Shown: positions 8,325 to 16,050 of the stretch, piece after piece | How positions within the stretch are numbered: position 1 is the first letter of the stretch | How the letters are laid out: each line of letters opens with the position of its first letter | Source of the DNA: Parasedimentitalea psychrophila | Lineage (GTDB): Bacteria > Pseudomonadota > Alphaproteobacteria > Rhodobacterales > Rhodobacteraceae | Assembly (NCBI RefSeq): GCF_030285785.1 | Contig: NZ_CP127247.1 | Coordinates: 2,379,501 to 2,443,500 of the forward strand | Direction: 5' to 3' | DNA: 64,000 bases | Position numbers and translations under genes: made by a program | Notes under the pieces: model-generated | What the model was told of the DNA's origin: nothing | The model's database searches: none | What the model saw: only the letters and a program-made list of their open reading frames with translations

Positions 8325-8556
8325 TCTCGACCGCACCAACACCAAGACTTAAGGTCTTGTTTTTGTTCAACTCAATGAACAACTTTAGTTTTCGGCCCCA
8401 CAACTGGCCCCACATTGTTTGGGCGCTAGAAATGCGCTTTTCGATCCATGATTCAATTTCTGAAATCTTGACGAGCGAGCGCGTGCTTGCCTTGTAAATT
8501 TCGATTTCGCCACGCTTCTCTGCTCGGTAGAGAATATCATGAGAGATGGAAAGCAT
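8155..8556 (-). CDS. Possible excisionase-like HTH ORF, probably decayed
   Basis: From ATG 8556 the first 45 residues resemble the HTH_17/excisionase pattern (LYRAEKRGEIEIYKASTRSLVKISEIESWI). Beyond that the frame passes antisense through the terminator hairpin and the att repeat, which is unlikely for an intact gene. It may be the excisionase remnant of a second element at the same tRNA. No good Shine-Dalgarno sequence is visible. I treat the HTH segment as real sequence similarity and the full ORF as doubtful. Confidence 0.35.
   Translation of the reverse strand: MLSISHDILYRAEKRGEIEIYKASTRSLVKISEIESWIEKRISSAQTMWGQLWGRKLKLFIELNKNKTLSLGVGAVETPCQRNHHTCNALFSNDINKKRRPSVSHCGSVLCPIKGGQKASIFASAQTNLKACL
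8325..8339 (+). repeat. attR-like site of the tRNA-Leu island
   Basis: This is an exact 15-bp copy of the tRNA-Leu 3' end (TCTCGACCGCACCAA). It is followed within a few bases by a hairpin and T-run, which looks like the terminator that originally followed the tRNA gene. Confidence 0.8.
8343..8364 (+). terminator. Hairpin and T-run after attR, probable ancestral tRNA-Leu terminator
   Basis: CAAGAC/GTCTTG forms a 6-bp stem with a short AT-rich loop, followed by five T. No gene now ends here. Its position right after the attR copy suggests it terminated tRNA-Leu before the island inserted. Confidence 0.6.
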
Positions 8557-8874
8557 CGGCCCCTCTCGGCAGCATCCTGCGGATGCGCCTGCCGGGCAGC
8601 GGATGCCCCTATGTTGCCCGATCTGCTCGATCAAATCCCGCCAGACCAAGAGATTGGCAGCTCGGAATGCCCATGCTGTTATTCCACCCCGTAAGAACGC
8701 CAAGCTCTGGAAGGCAGACTCGCCCGGGGCCAAGCGGTTGAAGTTCATGGGGGTGCAATTCCAGCCCCAGCGCTGGGAAAGGATCGAAGCGGTCGCCGTT
8801 CTTGTCGATGACATAACGCACCGCAAACGGGATGATCCGTGGGCGTGACATGGGGTTATTTGCTGGTGCCGGGA
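8557..8874. other. Intergenic or degraded segment
   Basis: A minus-strand frame at 8609-8851 begins MSRPRIIPFAVRYVIDKNG and has plausible composition, but I recognise no family, and another open frame overlaps it. This looks like decayed mobile-element sequence between the tRNA-Leu island and the caspase gene. Confidence 0.35.
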
Positions 8875-9234
8875 TCAGCGCACCTTGGTTGCGTCGGCAA
8901 AAAATGATTGGAGCGCAGCCTGTGATGCTGGGCCAAAATTCCCATCGATGGGGCCATCCAGGTATCCAAGCTGCTTGAGGTGTGATTGCAATTTACGTGC
9001 ATTACCCGAATTTTCGTAGAAATTTTCCAAATTCCTGGATGCGGATTGGTTGCCACCCGCTTTGGCCGCTAGGTACAATCGGGCGATCTCAAGCCTGTCA
9101 ATATCGGCGAAAACGTCACTATGTTGGTATGTAAAGGCAAGGTTGTACTGACCGATTGCATGCCCTTGTTCTGCGGCTTTGCGATACCAAGCAACTGCTT
9201 CTCTGTCGCTTTGCGGAACGCCACGTCCCTCGCC
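8875..9234 (-). pseudogene. 3' part of the caspase gene after the amber stop: Sel1 repeat and PG-binding domain
   Basis: In the frame of the caspase gene, the codon after TAG continues a Sel1 unit (GRGVPQSDREAVAWYRKAA). It then runs through an eleventh, degenerate repeat and ends with a PG_binding_1-like module (LQSHLKQLGYLDGPIDGNFG, then ASQAALQSFF) before the stop at 8875. The stop sits where other repeats have TAC (Tyr), so one substitution explains it. The segment is expressed only by read-through or from an internal start (an ATG at 9078). Recent loss, or a sequencing error, are both possible. Confidence 0.8.
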
Positions 9235-10242
9235 CTACATGTTGTCAAGATTGCTCTGAGCGGTTGCATTCCCTTGTTCTGCGGCTTTGCGAAACCAAGC
9301 AACGGCTTCTATGTCGCTTTGCGGAACCCCACGTCCGTCTCGGTACATTTCGCCAAGATTGCTCTGACCGATTGCATTCTCTTGTTCTGCGGCTTTGCGA
9401 AACCAAGCAACTGCTTCTATGTCGCTTTGCGGAACGCCAAGTCCCATGAAGTACATGTAGCCAAGATTGGTCTGAGCGTCTGCATGCCCTTGTTCTGCGG
9501 CTTTGCGATACCAAGCAACTGCTTCTCTGTCGCTTTGCGGAACGCCACGTCCCTTTCGGTACATGTAGCCAAGATTGTTCTGAGCAACTACATGCCCCTG
9601 TTCTGCGGCTTTGCGATACCAAGCAACTGCTTCTATGTCGCTTTGCGGAACGCCACGTCCATTGTCGTACAATTCGCCCAGAATGTACTGAGCTTCTGCA
9701 TCCCCTTGTTCTGCGGCTTTGCGATACCAGGTAGCTGCTTCTCTGTCGCTTTGCGGTACGCCACGTCCCAATCGGTACATCTGGCCAAGATTGTACTGAG
9801 CGTCTGCAATCCCTTGTTCTGCGGCTTTGCGATACCAGGCAGCTGCTTCCATGTAGCTTTGCGGAACGCCAAGTCCCATGAAGTACATGTAGCCAAGACT
9901 GTTCTGAGCCATTGTATGCCCTTGTTCTGCGGCTTTGCGATACCAGGTAGCTGCTTCTCTGTCGCTTTCCGGAACGCCACGTCCCTTTTGGTACATCTGG
10001 CCAAGACCGTACTGAGCTTCTGCATGCCCTTGTTCTGCGGCTTTGCGAAACCAGGTAGCTGCTTCTCTGTCGCTTTCCGGAACGCCAAGTCCATTTTGGT
10101 ACATGTAGCCAAGCCGGTTCTGCGCGTATGCATACCCCTGTTCTGCGGCTTTGCGATACCATTGCATTGCCAACGCATAGTCTTGGGAAACGCCTTCGCC
10201 ATCTTCGTATAAAATACCTAGATTGTTGTAACTGGCGAGATC
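9130..10242 (-). repeat. 108-bp tandem coding repeat (Sel1 units)
   Basis: About ten copies of a 108-bp unit are highly similar at DNA level, encoding successive 36-residue Sel1 repeats. Such similarity favours recombination and copy-number change. The array also creates long artefactual frames on the opposite strand. Confidence 0.92.
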
Positions 10243-11541
10243 GCCCTGGTTCGCGGCTATCAAATAGGCTGCATGTGCTGCCTCGTATTGTTCTTGTTTA
10301 TCATAGGCTCGGCCTAATGATGCAGACAGTCGTGGGTGATCCGGGTATTCCTTCAGCGCCGCGCCACATGCACTTTCCGCCGCGGCACCGTTCAAATCAG
10401 CCCAATCCGGTCCTGTCCCAAACGCCAGACCCGCAGCAATATCCGGATGGCCGGGGAATAATCCAAGCCTATCGCACTGGCGCACGGCGGCGCTGCGTGA
10501 CATGCGGGTTTGAAGATCCTCTAGCGGCGGTGCGCTAATTGGTTGCGGCGGTGCCAGCAGGTCAATCCGGGACTGGGCCAGGTTTGCGTAGATGTCACAT
10601 GCGGCATACCTCTTTTTAAATGCCGCTAGAACACTGGCATCCTGGGCGTCCTTTACATCGGCCCAAACCGCACGGACGTCGGAGCAGCTGGTTGGTGGGG
10701 CGAGGCTAACATTACCGATGCAAGATCCGGACAGGCAGAATTTGCCATTGATCTGGTCGTAATAGGCCGGGTTCTGCTTGTGGTTGCGATCGCCTAGCGC
10801 AGCCCTGGCCGTCTCCAATTGTGTGTCGTTGATCGCGTCTTCCAGGTACATGCCAGCCTTTAGGCGGGGCAGGAAATACCGGGTGAATACTGATAGGGTT
10901 TGGCTGCTGTCATCGGTTCTCAGGCCATCCAGTGCCTGTTCGCCAGCACCGGCTGAGAAGATCAGGAATGCGCCCTGCGGTGCCACCTCTATTGACAAGC
11001 CACGGGTCATGCCGGCGCTCCTGGTGCCGCTTTTGCCAAAAATATTATTGCGGCAGGCGTCAATGATCGCCACCTGCACCGCAGCCCCAGCCTGGCGGAT
11101 CTGGTCAACGATCCCGTTCACCCCATTTTGCAGCGGGATCGACATTGAGCGCATGCGCCCTTCTGTGCTTTGTAATGTAACATCGGTTGGCAGCAGGAAA
11201 TTGGTTTTACCGTCAGACCAACCGTGGCCTGAGTACACAAAAACTGCGGTGTCCCCTGGCTGAATCTGCTCGAGGAAATCAGCCAGGGCAAATTCCATGC
11301 CGTTGCGATCAAGGTCCTTAAGGCTCGTTACCTGATAGCCCAGTTCAGCAAAGGTTTCGGCATAAGCTTCAGCATCGGCAATGGTATTGTCCAGCACAGT
11401 AATATTTTGATAGGCGGAGTTGCCAATCACCAGAGCATGCCGGTTCTCAGCCATCAGTGGGGCTGGAAGCGACATCAAACCCAGGAACGCCAATAGCATG
11501 ATTTTCAAGGCAGCCGCTGCCTGCGAATAGTGTTTTGTCAT
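9235..11541 (-). CDS. Secreted metacaspase-like protease with Sel1 repeats, cut short by an amber codon
   Basis: 768 residues with an N-terminal signal peptide (IMLLAFLGLMSLPAPLMA). A peptidase C14 caspase domain follows at about residues 33-270, with catalytic His in VYSGHGWSDG and Cys in IIDACRNN. A linker leads to nine full 36-residue Sel1/TPR-like repeats from about residue 434, ending each unit in WYRKAAEQG or close variants. The tenth repeat ends at NLDNM followed by TAG at 9235-9237. The same frame then continues without another stop to 8875, finishing the repeat and adding a peptidoglycan-binding-like domain. The protein is expected in the periplasm, perhaps processing cell-envelope partners. 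Substrates are unknown. Confidence 0.9.
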   Translation of the reverse strand: MTKHYSQAAAALKIMLLAFLGLMSLPAPLMAENRHALVIGNSAYQNITVLDNTIADAEAYAETFAELGYQVTSLKDLDRNGMEFALADFLEQIQPGDTAVFVYSGHGWSDGKTNFLLPTDVTLQSTEGRMRSMSIPLQNGVNGIVDQIRQAGAAVQVAIIDACRNNIFGKSGTRSAGMTRGLSIEVAPQGAFLIFSAGAGEQALDGLRTDDSSQTLSVFTRYFLPRLKAGMYLEDAINDTQLETARAALGDRNHKQNPAYYDQINGKFCLSGSCIGNVSLAPPTSCSDVRAVWADVKDAQDASVLAAFKKRYAACDIYANLAQSRIDLLAPPQPISAPPLEDLQTRMSRSAAVRQCDRLGLFPGHPDIAAGLAFGTGPDWADLNGAAAESACGAALKEYPDHPRLSASLGRAYDKQEQYEAAHAAYLIAANQGDLASYNNLGILYEDGEGVSQDYALAMQWYRKAAEQGYAYAQNRLGYMYQNGLGVPESDREAATWFRKAAEQGHAEAQYGLGQMYQKGRGVPESDREAATWYRKAAEQGHTMAQNSLGYMYFMGLGVPQSYMEAAAWYRKAAEQGIADAQYNLGQMYRLGRGVPQSDREAATWYRKAAEQGDAEAQYILGELYDNGRGVPQSDIEAVAWYRKAAEQGHVVAQNNLGYMYRKGRGVPQSDREAVAWYRKAAEQGHADAQTNLGYMYFMGLGVPQSDIEAVAWFRKAAEQENAIGQSNLGEMYRDGRGVPQSDIEAVAWFRKAAEQGNATAQSNLDNM

Positions 11542-11928
11542 TTACTTAGAGACCCGGCGCTGAAAAACGGCAAAGCTGCTGTGACCGTCAAAATAGGGGC
11601 GACTACTAATGCGGATATCACTGGCACTCCATAAAGGCTTATGCAGGCCCAACGCGGTGGCGAAATGCCAGAGAAATTCATTGTATAAATACTTCAAGTT
11701 AAATCGTTTCGGTTCACTTAGGAGTATCGAAGTATCGAGCTCGGATGGAGGTCGCTAAGCAATTTTGTATGATATTACATTAAGAGATTGTTTTTGCAAT
11801 TGGTGAAGTGCCGCAATATTTGTCAACGTACAGAACGACATACATGGCAAAGTTCTCTGAATAAGTTCTGGTTCGGCACCATGGTGTTGATAAACATCGC
11901 GGCGCAGCGAGGCGATGTTGGCTGTGGC
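11542..11928. other. Intergenic region upstream of the caspase gene
   Basis: This AT-richer segment contains the presumed leftward promoter of the caspase gene and leads into phage tail remnants on the right. No complete gene is visible. The plus-strand frame opening at 11788 only gains recognisable similarity from about 11929. Confidence 0.45.
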
Positions 11929-12087
11929 TTTATTGCCGGGCTGGTCGCGCAGGGCGCCTTGCTGGGTGGCAAGTGCTGGGCGAACCCGGACCTCAACGCC
12001 GCCGCCAGCATCCAGAACGGGCAGGTCTGCTTCTACTTCGACTTTACACCGCCTTTTCCGGCCGCGCTGGCTTTTATGAGTGGCTGA
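11929..12087 (+). pseudogene. P2-like tail sheath protein, C-terminal remnant
   Basis: About 52 codons resemble the end of P2 FI-type contractile tail sheath proteins: ALLGGKCWANPDLNAAASIQ, then NGQVCFYFDFTPPFPA. The upstream sheath (about 350 residues) and the following tube gene are missing. This shows that a myovirus-type prophage once occupied this site. Confidence 0.7.
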
Positions 12088-12149
12088 CGCCTGATGTGGC
12101 ACCTGCCGGGGTTCTGTCCCTGGCGCGTTTCACCGGGTGGTCAGAGGCA

Positions 12150-12385
12150 GAAATTACAGGAATGCGGGTGACCCGCGTTGGTGAAACTTTCGGCAGAATG
12201 ACCTCGAATATTGGCCGCATGGGGCGTCGCATGGGTGTTGGCCTGACCGCCGCCAGAGTGGGTATTTTTGCCCTGACCACTTCAACCGCGGCCTATGGTG
12301 ACACTGTCGCTAAAACAGCCGGCAAACTGAGAATCGCCTTCGAGGCGCTGCAGGAATACCGCTTTGCGGCCGAACACCCCTCAGA
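12150..12385 (+). pseudogene. P2-like tail tape measure protein, internal remnant
   Basis: The frame reads ...GLTAARVGIFALTTSTAAYG then DTVAKTAGKLRIAFEALQEY, the conserved N-terminal region of TP901/P2-type tape measure proteins. It decays soon after, with similarity fading near 12385. Sheath and tape measure fragments lie directly side by side, so the tube and chaperone genes between them were deleted. Nothing is expected to be functional. Confidence 0.65.
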
Positions 12386-12579
12386 TGCCATTTGTGACTA
12401 CTGCAGCGAATGGCAGCAAGAAAGGGGGCGTTGCATTCATTGGCTGTTTATGGATCCAGAACCAAGGCCCTCAGCCCATGGTGCTTGGAGAAAATCGGTG
12501 TGCAAGGTATGAACGTGTAATACTGACCTACGGAGCCTGCATTCGGGTTATAAAACAAGCATGAAATGAGGGACACCAG

Positions 12580-12840
12580 ATGAATCTCGAGAAACTTTCA
12601 AAACGAGTGAAGCAAGAGCTTGAAGTTGCGCTTTCCGCCGATCTTCCGGCCACTGAACGGGAGGCGATTTTTGAAATCGTTCAGCGAGCGATGCTCGACG
12701 CGTCCAGTCGCACACACCGCGAGATGAAAGAAACTGCAGTTGTCTGCTGTGGCCCTGAGGCCGATCTAGCCCACAAGATTCAAGAGCAAATGGACAAAAA
12801 ACGCGCTATGCTAATTGCAAACTTGAGCGCTATGCGTTGA
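12580..12840 (+). CDS. Small hypothetical protein (86 aa)
   Basis: A charged, mostly helical protein starting MNLEKLSKRVKQELEVALSA, with GAGGGACACC just upstream of ATG as a plausible Shine-Dalgarno region. Helices with alternating Glu/Lys and Leu/Ile suggest a small cytosolic coiled-coil or HTH-like protein. I do not recognise the family. It lies between phage tail remnants and a gene-poor region, so it may be residual prophage cargo. Confidence 0.55.
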   Translation: MNLEKLSKRVKQELEVALSADLPATEREAIFEIVQRAMLDASSRTHREMKETAVVCCGPEADLAHKIQEQMDKKRAMLIANLSAMR

Positions 12841-13676
12841 CGTGACGCTGATGGCTTGGGCTTTGCCCGCGTAAAGCTAGCTAACGCGACTGTAGTGGTA
12901 ATCAGCCCCCCGGCTGGCTCTTGGAGCCGTCGCGGCACCCTATGATTGATTTCTAAACGGCGGAATTTTCCGAATCTGAAATATCGGTGCTACGCGCAGA
13001 GAATGACCGGTTCCCGCCCATTCTAACAAGTCTTCGGCCAGCAGCATTGGGCGCTATATCTGTCCGGTAAACTTCGGCGATGCGTCCGGAAGGCTGCGCC
13101 GCGCTATAACAAAGGTCAAAGCAGAGCCGATAGAGTAGGCGGTTGCTCCCTATCAAAGCGCTCTCGAAGGAACAACTTTAGACACCGCGCCTGCCACGAA
13201 ATCAGCCCATGACTGCATCAGGATCCTGCAGCTATGTCCTGAAACTTGTCCGCATGCCATGTGGTGTGGCGCCCGGCGCAATTTTACGAAGCACCTTGGC
13301 GACCGCGACATCAGAAACTCCCACAGATTGGGTCGCCGCTGCGTTTGCTATCGCTGCGGCGCAGATGGGCGCGCAGGCCTGATGGGTGATCCAGTTGATT
13401 GCGGATCATAGGGTGCTGATGGGTCAGGAGATGTGGTCGCAGTCGGATACGGCACCAACCTGCGAAATTACCCCGTCCCGCTGGCCAGGGGGCGGTGGGC
13501 AGGCCAGGGAAGCGGCGGTATCGCCACCGATTAGTGTGTTGGAATCCTGCGAAAAAACGCTGAGTAACTCAGCTTTAAACTGACACTTTGGCTTCGACTT
13601 CCATTTTTACTTGTGATTTAGCTGCCGGAACGGAAATTTTCGTTTCCTTCAAATAGTTTACCACAGGTGTCACTCT
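12841..13676. other. Gene-poor region upstream of the polysaccharide genes
   Basis: The 836 bp contain no ORF with credible coding signature. A perfect dyad GCTGAGT-A-ACTCAGC at 13559-13573 lies about 105 bp before the decarboxylase start and may be a regulator site. The rest looks like decayed sequence. Confidence 0.45.
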
Positions 13677-14723
13677 ATGCCGCAGGCAGCAGATAACAAT
13701 GATTTTGGCGCGCAAACATTGCAACTTTCGAACACTGCAGCAGCGGCGAAGAGCAGCGCGCCCCAACCGGCAGTTCGAAACAGAAGGATTCTGGTGACAG
13801 GCGGCTGTGGGTTTATTGGGTCACATCTCATTGATCGTCTGATCGAGGCGGGTCATGAGGTGCTATGTGTCGATAATTTGCTGACCGGCAACAAGCAAAA
13901 TGTTGAGCATCTGCTGGGTCATCCCCGTTTCGAGTATCTGTGCCACGATGTGACAAACCCGCTGCATGTCGAGGTGGACGAGATTTATAATCTGGCTTGC
14001 CCAGCATCTCCGGCGAAATACCAGCGCGATCCGCTCCACACCATGAAAACCCTGGTGTTGGGGGCAATCAACATTCTCGATTTGGCCAAGCGTCTCGATA
14101 TCAAAGTATTGCAGGCTTCAACCAGCGAAATTTATGGCGATCCGAAGGAGCATCCGCAACGGGAAAGCTATTGGGGGCATGTGAACCCGCTTGGGCCCAG
14201 AGCCTGTTACGATGAGGGAAAACGCTGCGCGGAAACGCTGTTCATGGATTATCATCGACAGCTCAATGTGCAGATCAAAATCGCTCGTATATTCAACACC
14301 TATGGGCCGAGGATGAGTATTGATGATGGGCGGGTGGTCTCGTCTTTTGTGCTTCAGGCCCTGCAAAATGAGGACATCAGTATATTCGGTGACGGCTCTC
14401 AAACGCGGTCCTTTTGCTATGTCGAGGATATGGTGACCGCGCTGATCGACCTGATGGGGACCGGACCAGAGGTGACTGGGCCGGTTAACCTGGGAATGCC
14501 GCATGAAATCCCCGTTGTGGAACTGGCGCAGCAGATTTTGACCAAAGTCGGGTCACAATCCAAAATTGCCTTCCGCCCGCTGCCAGTGGACGATCCTCGG
14601 CAACGTCTGCCCGATATTTCCCTGGCCCGCGAAATTCTTGACTGGCAACCGCAGGTGTCTCTCAAGGACGGGCTTGACCGGACGATCACCTATTATCGGG
14701 GTCGCTTGATTGATGCGGCTTGA
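13677..14723 (+). CDS. UDP-glucuronate decarboxylase (UDP-xylose synthase)
   Basis: An extended SDR-family NAD-dependent enzyme predicted to convert UDP-glucuronate to UDP-xylose for surface polysaccharide synthesis. After a 35-residue low-complexity N-terminus, the Rossmann motif GGCGFIGSH appears, followed by [20 protein letters not shown] and catalytic YDEGK, with the [10 protein letters not shown] block typical of UXS and related epimerases. The length (348 aa) fits the family. A GT61-like glycosyltransferase follows 42 bp downstream on the same strand, so the pair probably forms an operon. UDP-xylose synthase is favoured over 4,6-dehydratase by the [16 protein letters not shown] context. 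Confidence 0.9.
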   Translation: MPQAADNNDFGAQTLQLSNTAAAAKSSAPQPAVRNRRILVTGGCGFIGSHLIDRLIEAGHEVLCVDNLLTGNKQNVEHLLGHPRFEYLCHDVTNPLHVEVDEIYNLACPASPAKYQRDPLHTMKTLVLGAINILDLAKRLDIKVLQASTSEIYGDPKEHPQRESYWGHVNPLGPRACYDEGKRCAETLFMDYHRQLNVQIKIARIFNTYGPRMSIDDGRVVSSFVLQALQNEDISIFGDGSQTRSFCYVEDMVTALIDLMGTGPEVTGPVNLGMPHEIPVVELAQQILTKVGSQSKIAFRPLPVDDPRQRLPDISLAREILDWQPQVSLKDGLDRTITYYRGRLIDAA

Positions 14724-14765
14724 AGACGGTGCCGGGGCGGTTGCTGGCGAAAAAGAGATCTTGAA

Positions 14766-15767
14766 ATGCTAGCGTCAATTCGTGATTTCCTCACGCGGCC
14801 CGAGCTTGTCATAGAACCGAATTTTGACGGGGTGCATCTGAGCGCGCTGAATCGCCATGGTTCGGTTCAGCATTACTATCACTTCATGATGGGTTTCGTC
14901 GTACCGCTGGTCCATGTCTGGCCCGAGGTCGTTGCCAGGGCCGCGGGGCGACCGATCTATGTGCGCAGCTGTGCTGTGATGGACCCGATCCTAAAGGCGC
15001 TTAAGCTAGAGGGACTGTGCATCCTTCCGCTATCGAAACACCGGTCGCTAAAGCAAAATGCCAAAAAGCTACGCAAAGCCGGGCATCGGTTGGATTATGT
15101 ATCGGTGCCGGGCTTCGACACGCCTGCTGAATATGATGCCGAAGTATTTTTGGAAGTGCGGGCTAAGTTATTTGATCAGCTTGCCGTCGAAATCGCGGCA
15201 GAGCGGGTTTTGCTGGAGCCGATGTTCAAAGGAGATGGGCCAAGGGTTATCATCATCGACCGGTTGCCGCCTGACCCCTTCTACAGCTCCAGAGATTGTG
15301 AATCGAAGGGCGCGGGCTCCGAAAGGCGTTCGGTTGAAAACATGAGCGAGTTGGCTGATCTGGCGCGTAGCCGGTTCACTTCAGTGGCAGTGGTTACGCT
15401 GGAAGGGCGAAGCTTGGCATATCAGATGGCCATGTTTTCCATGGCTGATATCATTGTTGCGCAACATGGCGCTGCCTTGGCCAACCTGCTTTGGGCGCGC
15501 AGCGGTGCCAATGTTGTAGAGATCCTGTCGAGCAGGCATATCGGGCATAAATTTGTCCCGTTCTTTTTCTCGGATCTATCGGCAGCAATGGGGCTTCATC
15601 ATGATGTAATTCACCAACCCAGCGACCACGGCCCTGTCTGCGTGAAAGATTTTGCTGTTCTGATGGATGCACTTGCGCAGTCACATGATATTTGCCCCGG
15701 TCACCTGATACAGCACTCCGGGACTGTGGCTACAGGAGGTGGATTTATCCCGCAGAACAGACCGTGA
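14766..15767 (+). CDS. GT61/DUF563-family glycosyltransferase
   Basis: A 333-residue protein with the features of DUF563 (GT61) transferases: an N-terminal QHYYHFMMGFVVPL segment, a central VIIIDR strand and the conserved AQHGAALANLLWARSGANVVEI block near residues 235-258. No transmembrane helix is obvious, so it is probably cytosolic. Downstream of a UDP-xylose synthase it may transfer xylose or a related pentose to a cell-surface glycan; that substrate is inferred from position only. The following 283 bp hold no gene. Confidence 0.8.
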   Translation: MLASIRDFLTRPELVIEPNFDGVHLSALNRHGSVQHYYHFMMGFVVPLVHVWPEVVARAAGRPIYVRSCAVMDPILKALKLEGLCILPLSKHRSLKQNAKKLRKAGHRLDYVSVPGFDTPAEYDAEVFLEVRAKLFDQLAVEIAAERVLLEPMFKGDGPRVIIIDRLPPDPFYSSRDCESKGAGSERRSVENMSELADLARSRFTSVAVVTLEGRSLAYQMAMFSMADIIVAQHGAALANLLWARSGANVVEILSSRHIGHKFVPFFFSDLSAAMGLHHDVIHQPSDHGPVCVKDFAVLMDALAQSHDICPGHLIQHSGTVATGGGFIPQNRP

Positions 15768-16050
15768 GCACAGCCAAATGCTGCGCCGCCCGCCGATGTC
15801 CGGTTGAGCGAGCCGCTCGTTCGCTTCCCTGACGGTACTGCGGGCCGAAAGCGCCGGTTGACGGATCTGGGAAACATTCCCGAATGGCCCGCCATGATGT
15901 CGTTTGCATGGTGAACTGTCCGCGACCTAGGGTAATCACTCGGAGAACCGCTAGAGGTCTTGCCGCTGTATTTGAGCCGTTGACATGGCGACAAGGAACA
16001 CCGCAATCTATCGCGACACAAAACACGCAACAGGCTGAAAGGTCAGGCAA

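Larger units (their letters stand above)
5636..8339. mobile_element. Remnant tRNA-Leu genomic island (about 2.7 kb)
   Basis: The element is bounded by a perfect 15-bp direct repeat, TCTCGACCGCACCAA: 5636-5650 is the tRNA-Leu 3' end and 8325-8339 is the far end. Inside are an integrase N-terminus, an IS3-family element and a truncated ORF in opposite orientation. The IS is flanked on both sides by broken genes and has no target duplication, which suggests an IS-linked deletion removed the island core. Boundaries are read from sequence; the deletion history is inferred. Confidence 0.8.

Noticed and set aside
9121-10212. Long plus-strand ORF of 363 codons across the Sel1 array
   Set aside because: It is antisense to the 108-bp tandem repeat; its periodic protein (CGFAIPSNCF-type units) only mirrors the Sel1 codons.
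9130-10242. CRISPR-like regular repeats
   Set aside because: Period is exactly 108 bp and each unit is coding (Sel1); there are no unique spacers of CRISPR size.
13386-13583. ORF of 65 codons upstream of the decarboxylase
   Set aside because: No Shine-Dalgarno sequence, no family similarity and composition like non-coding DNA.
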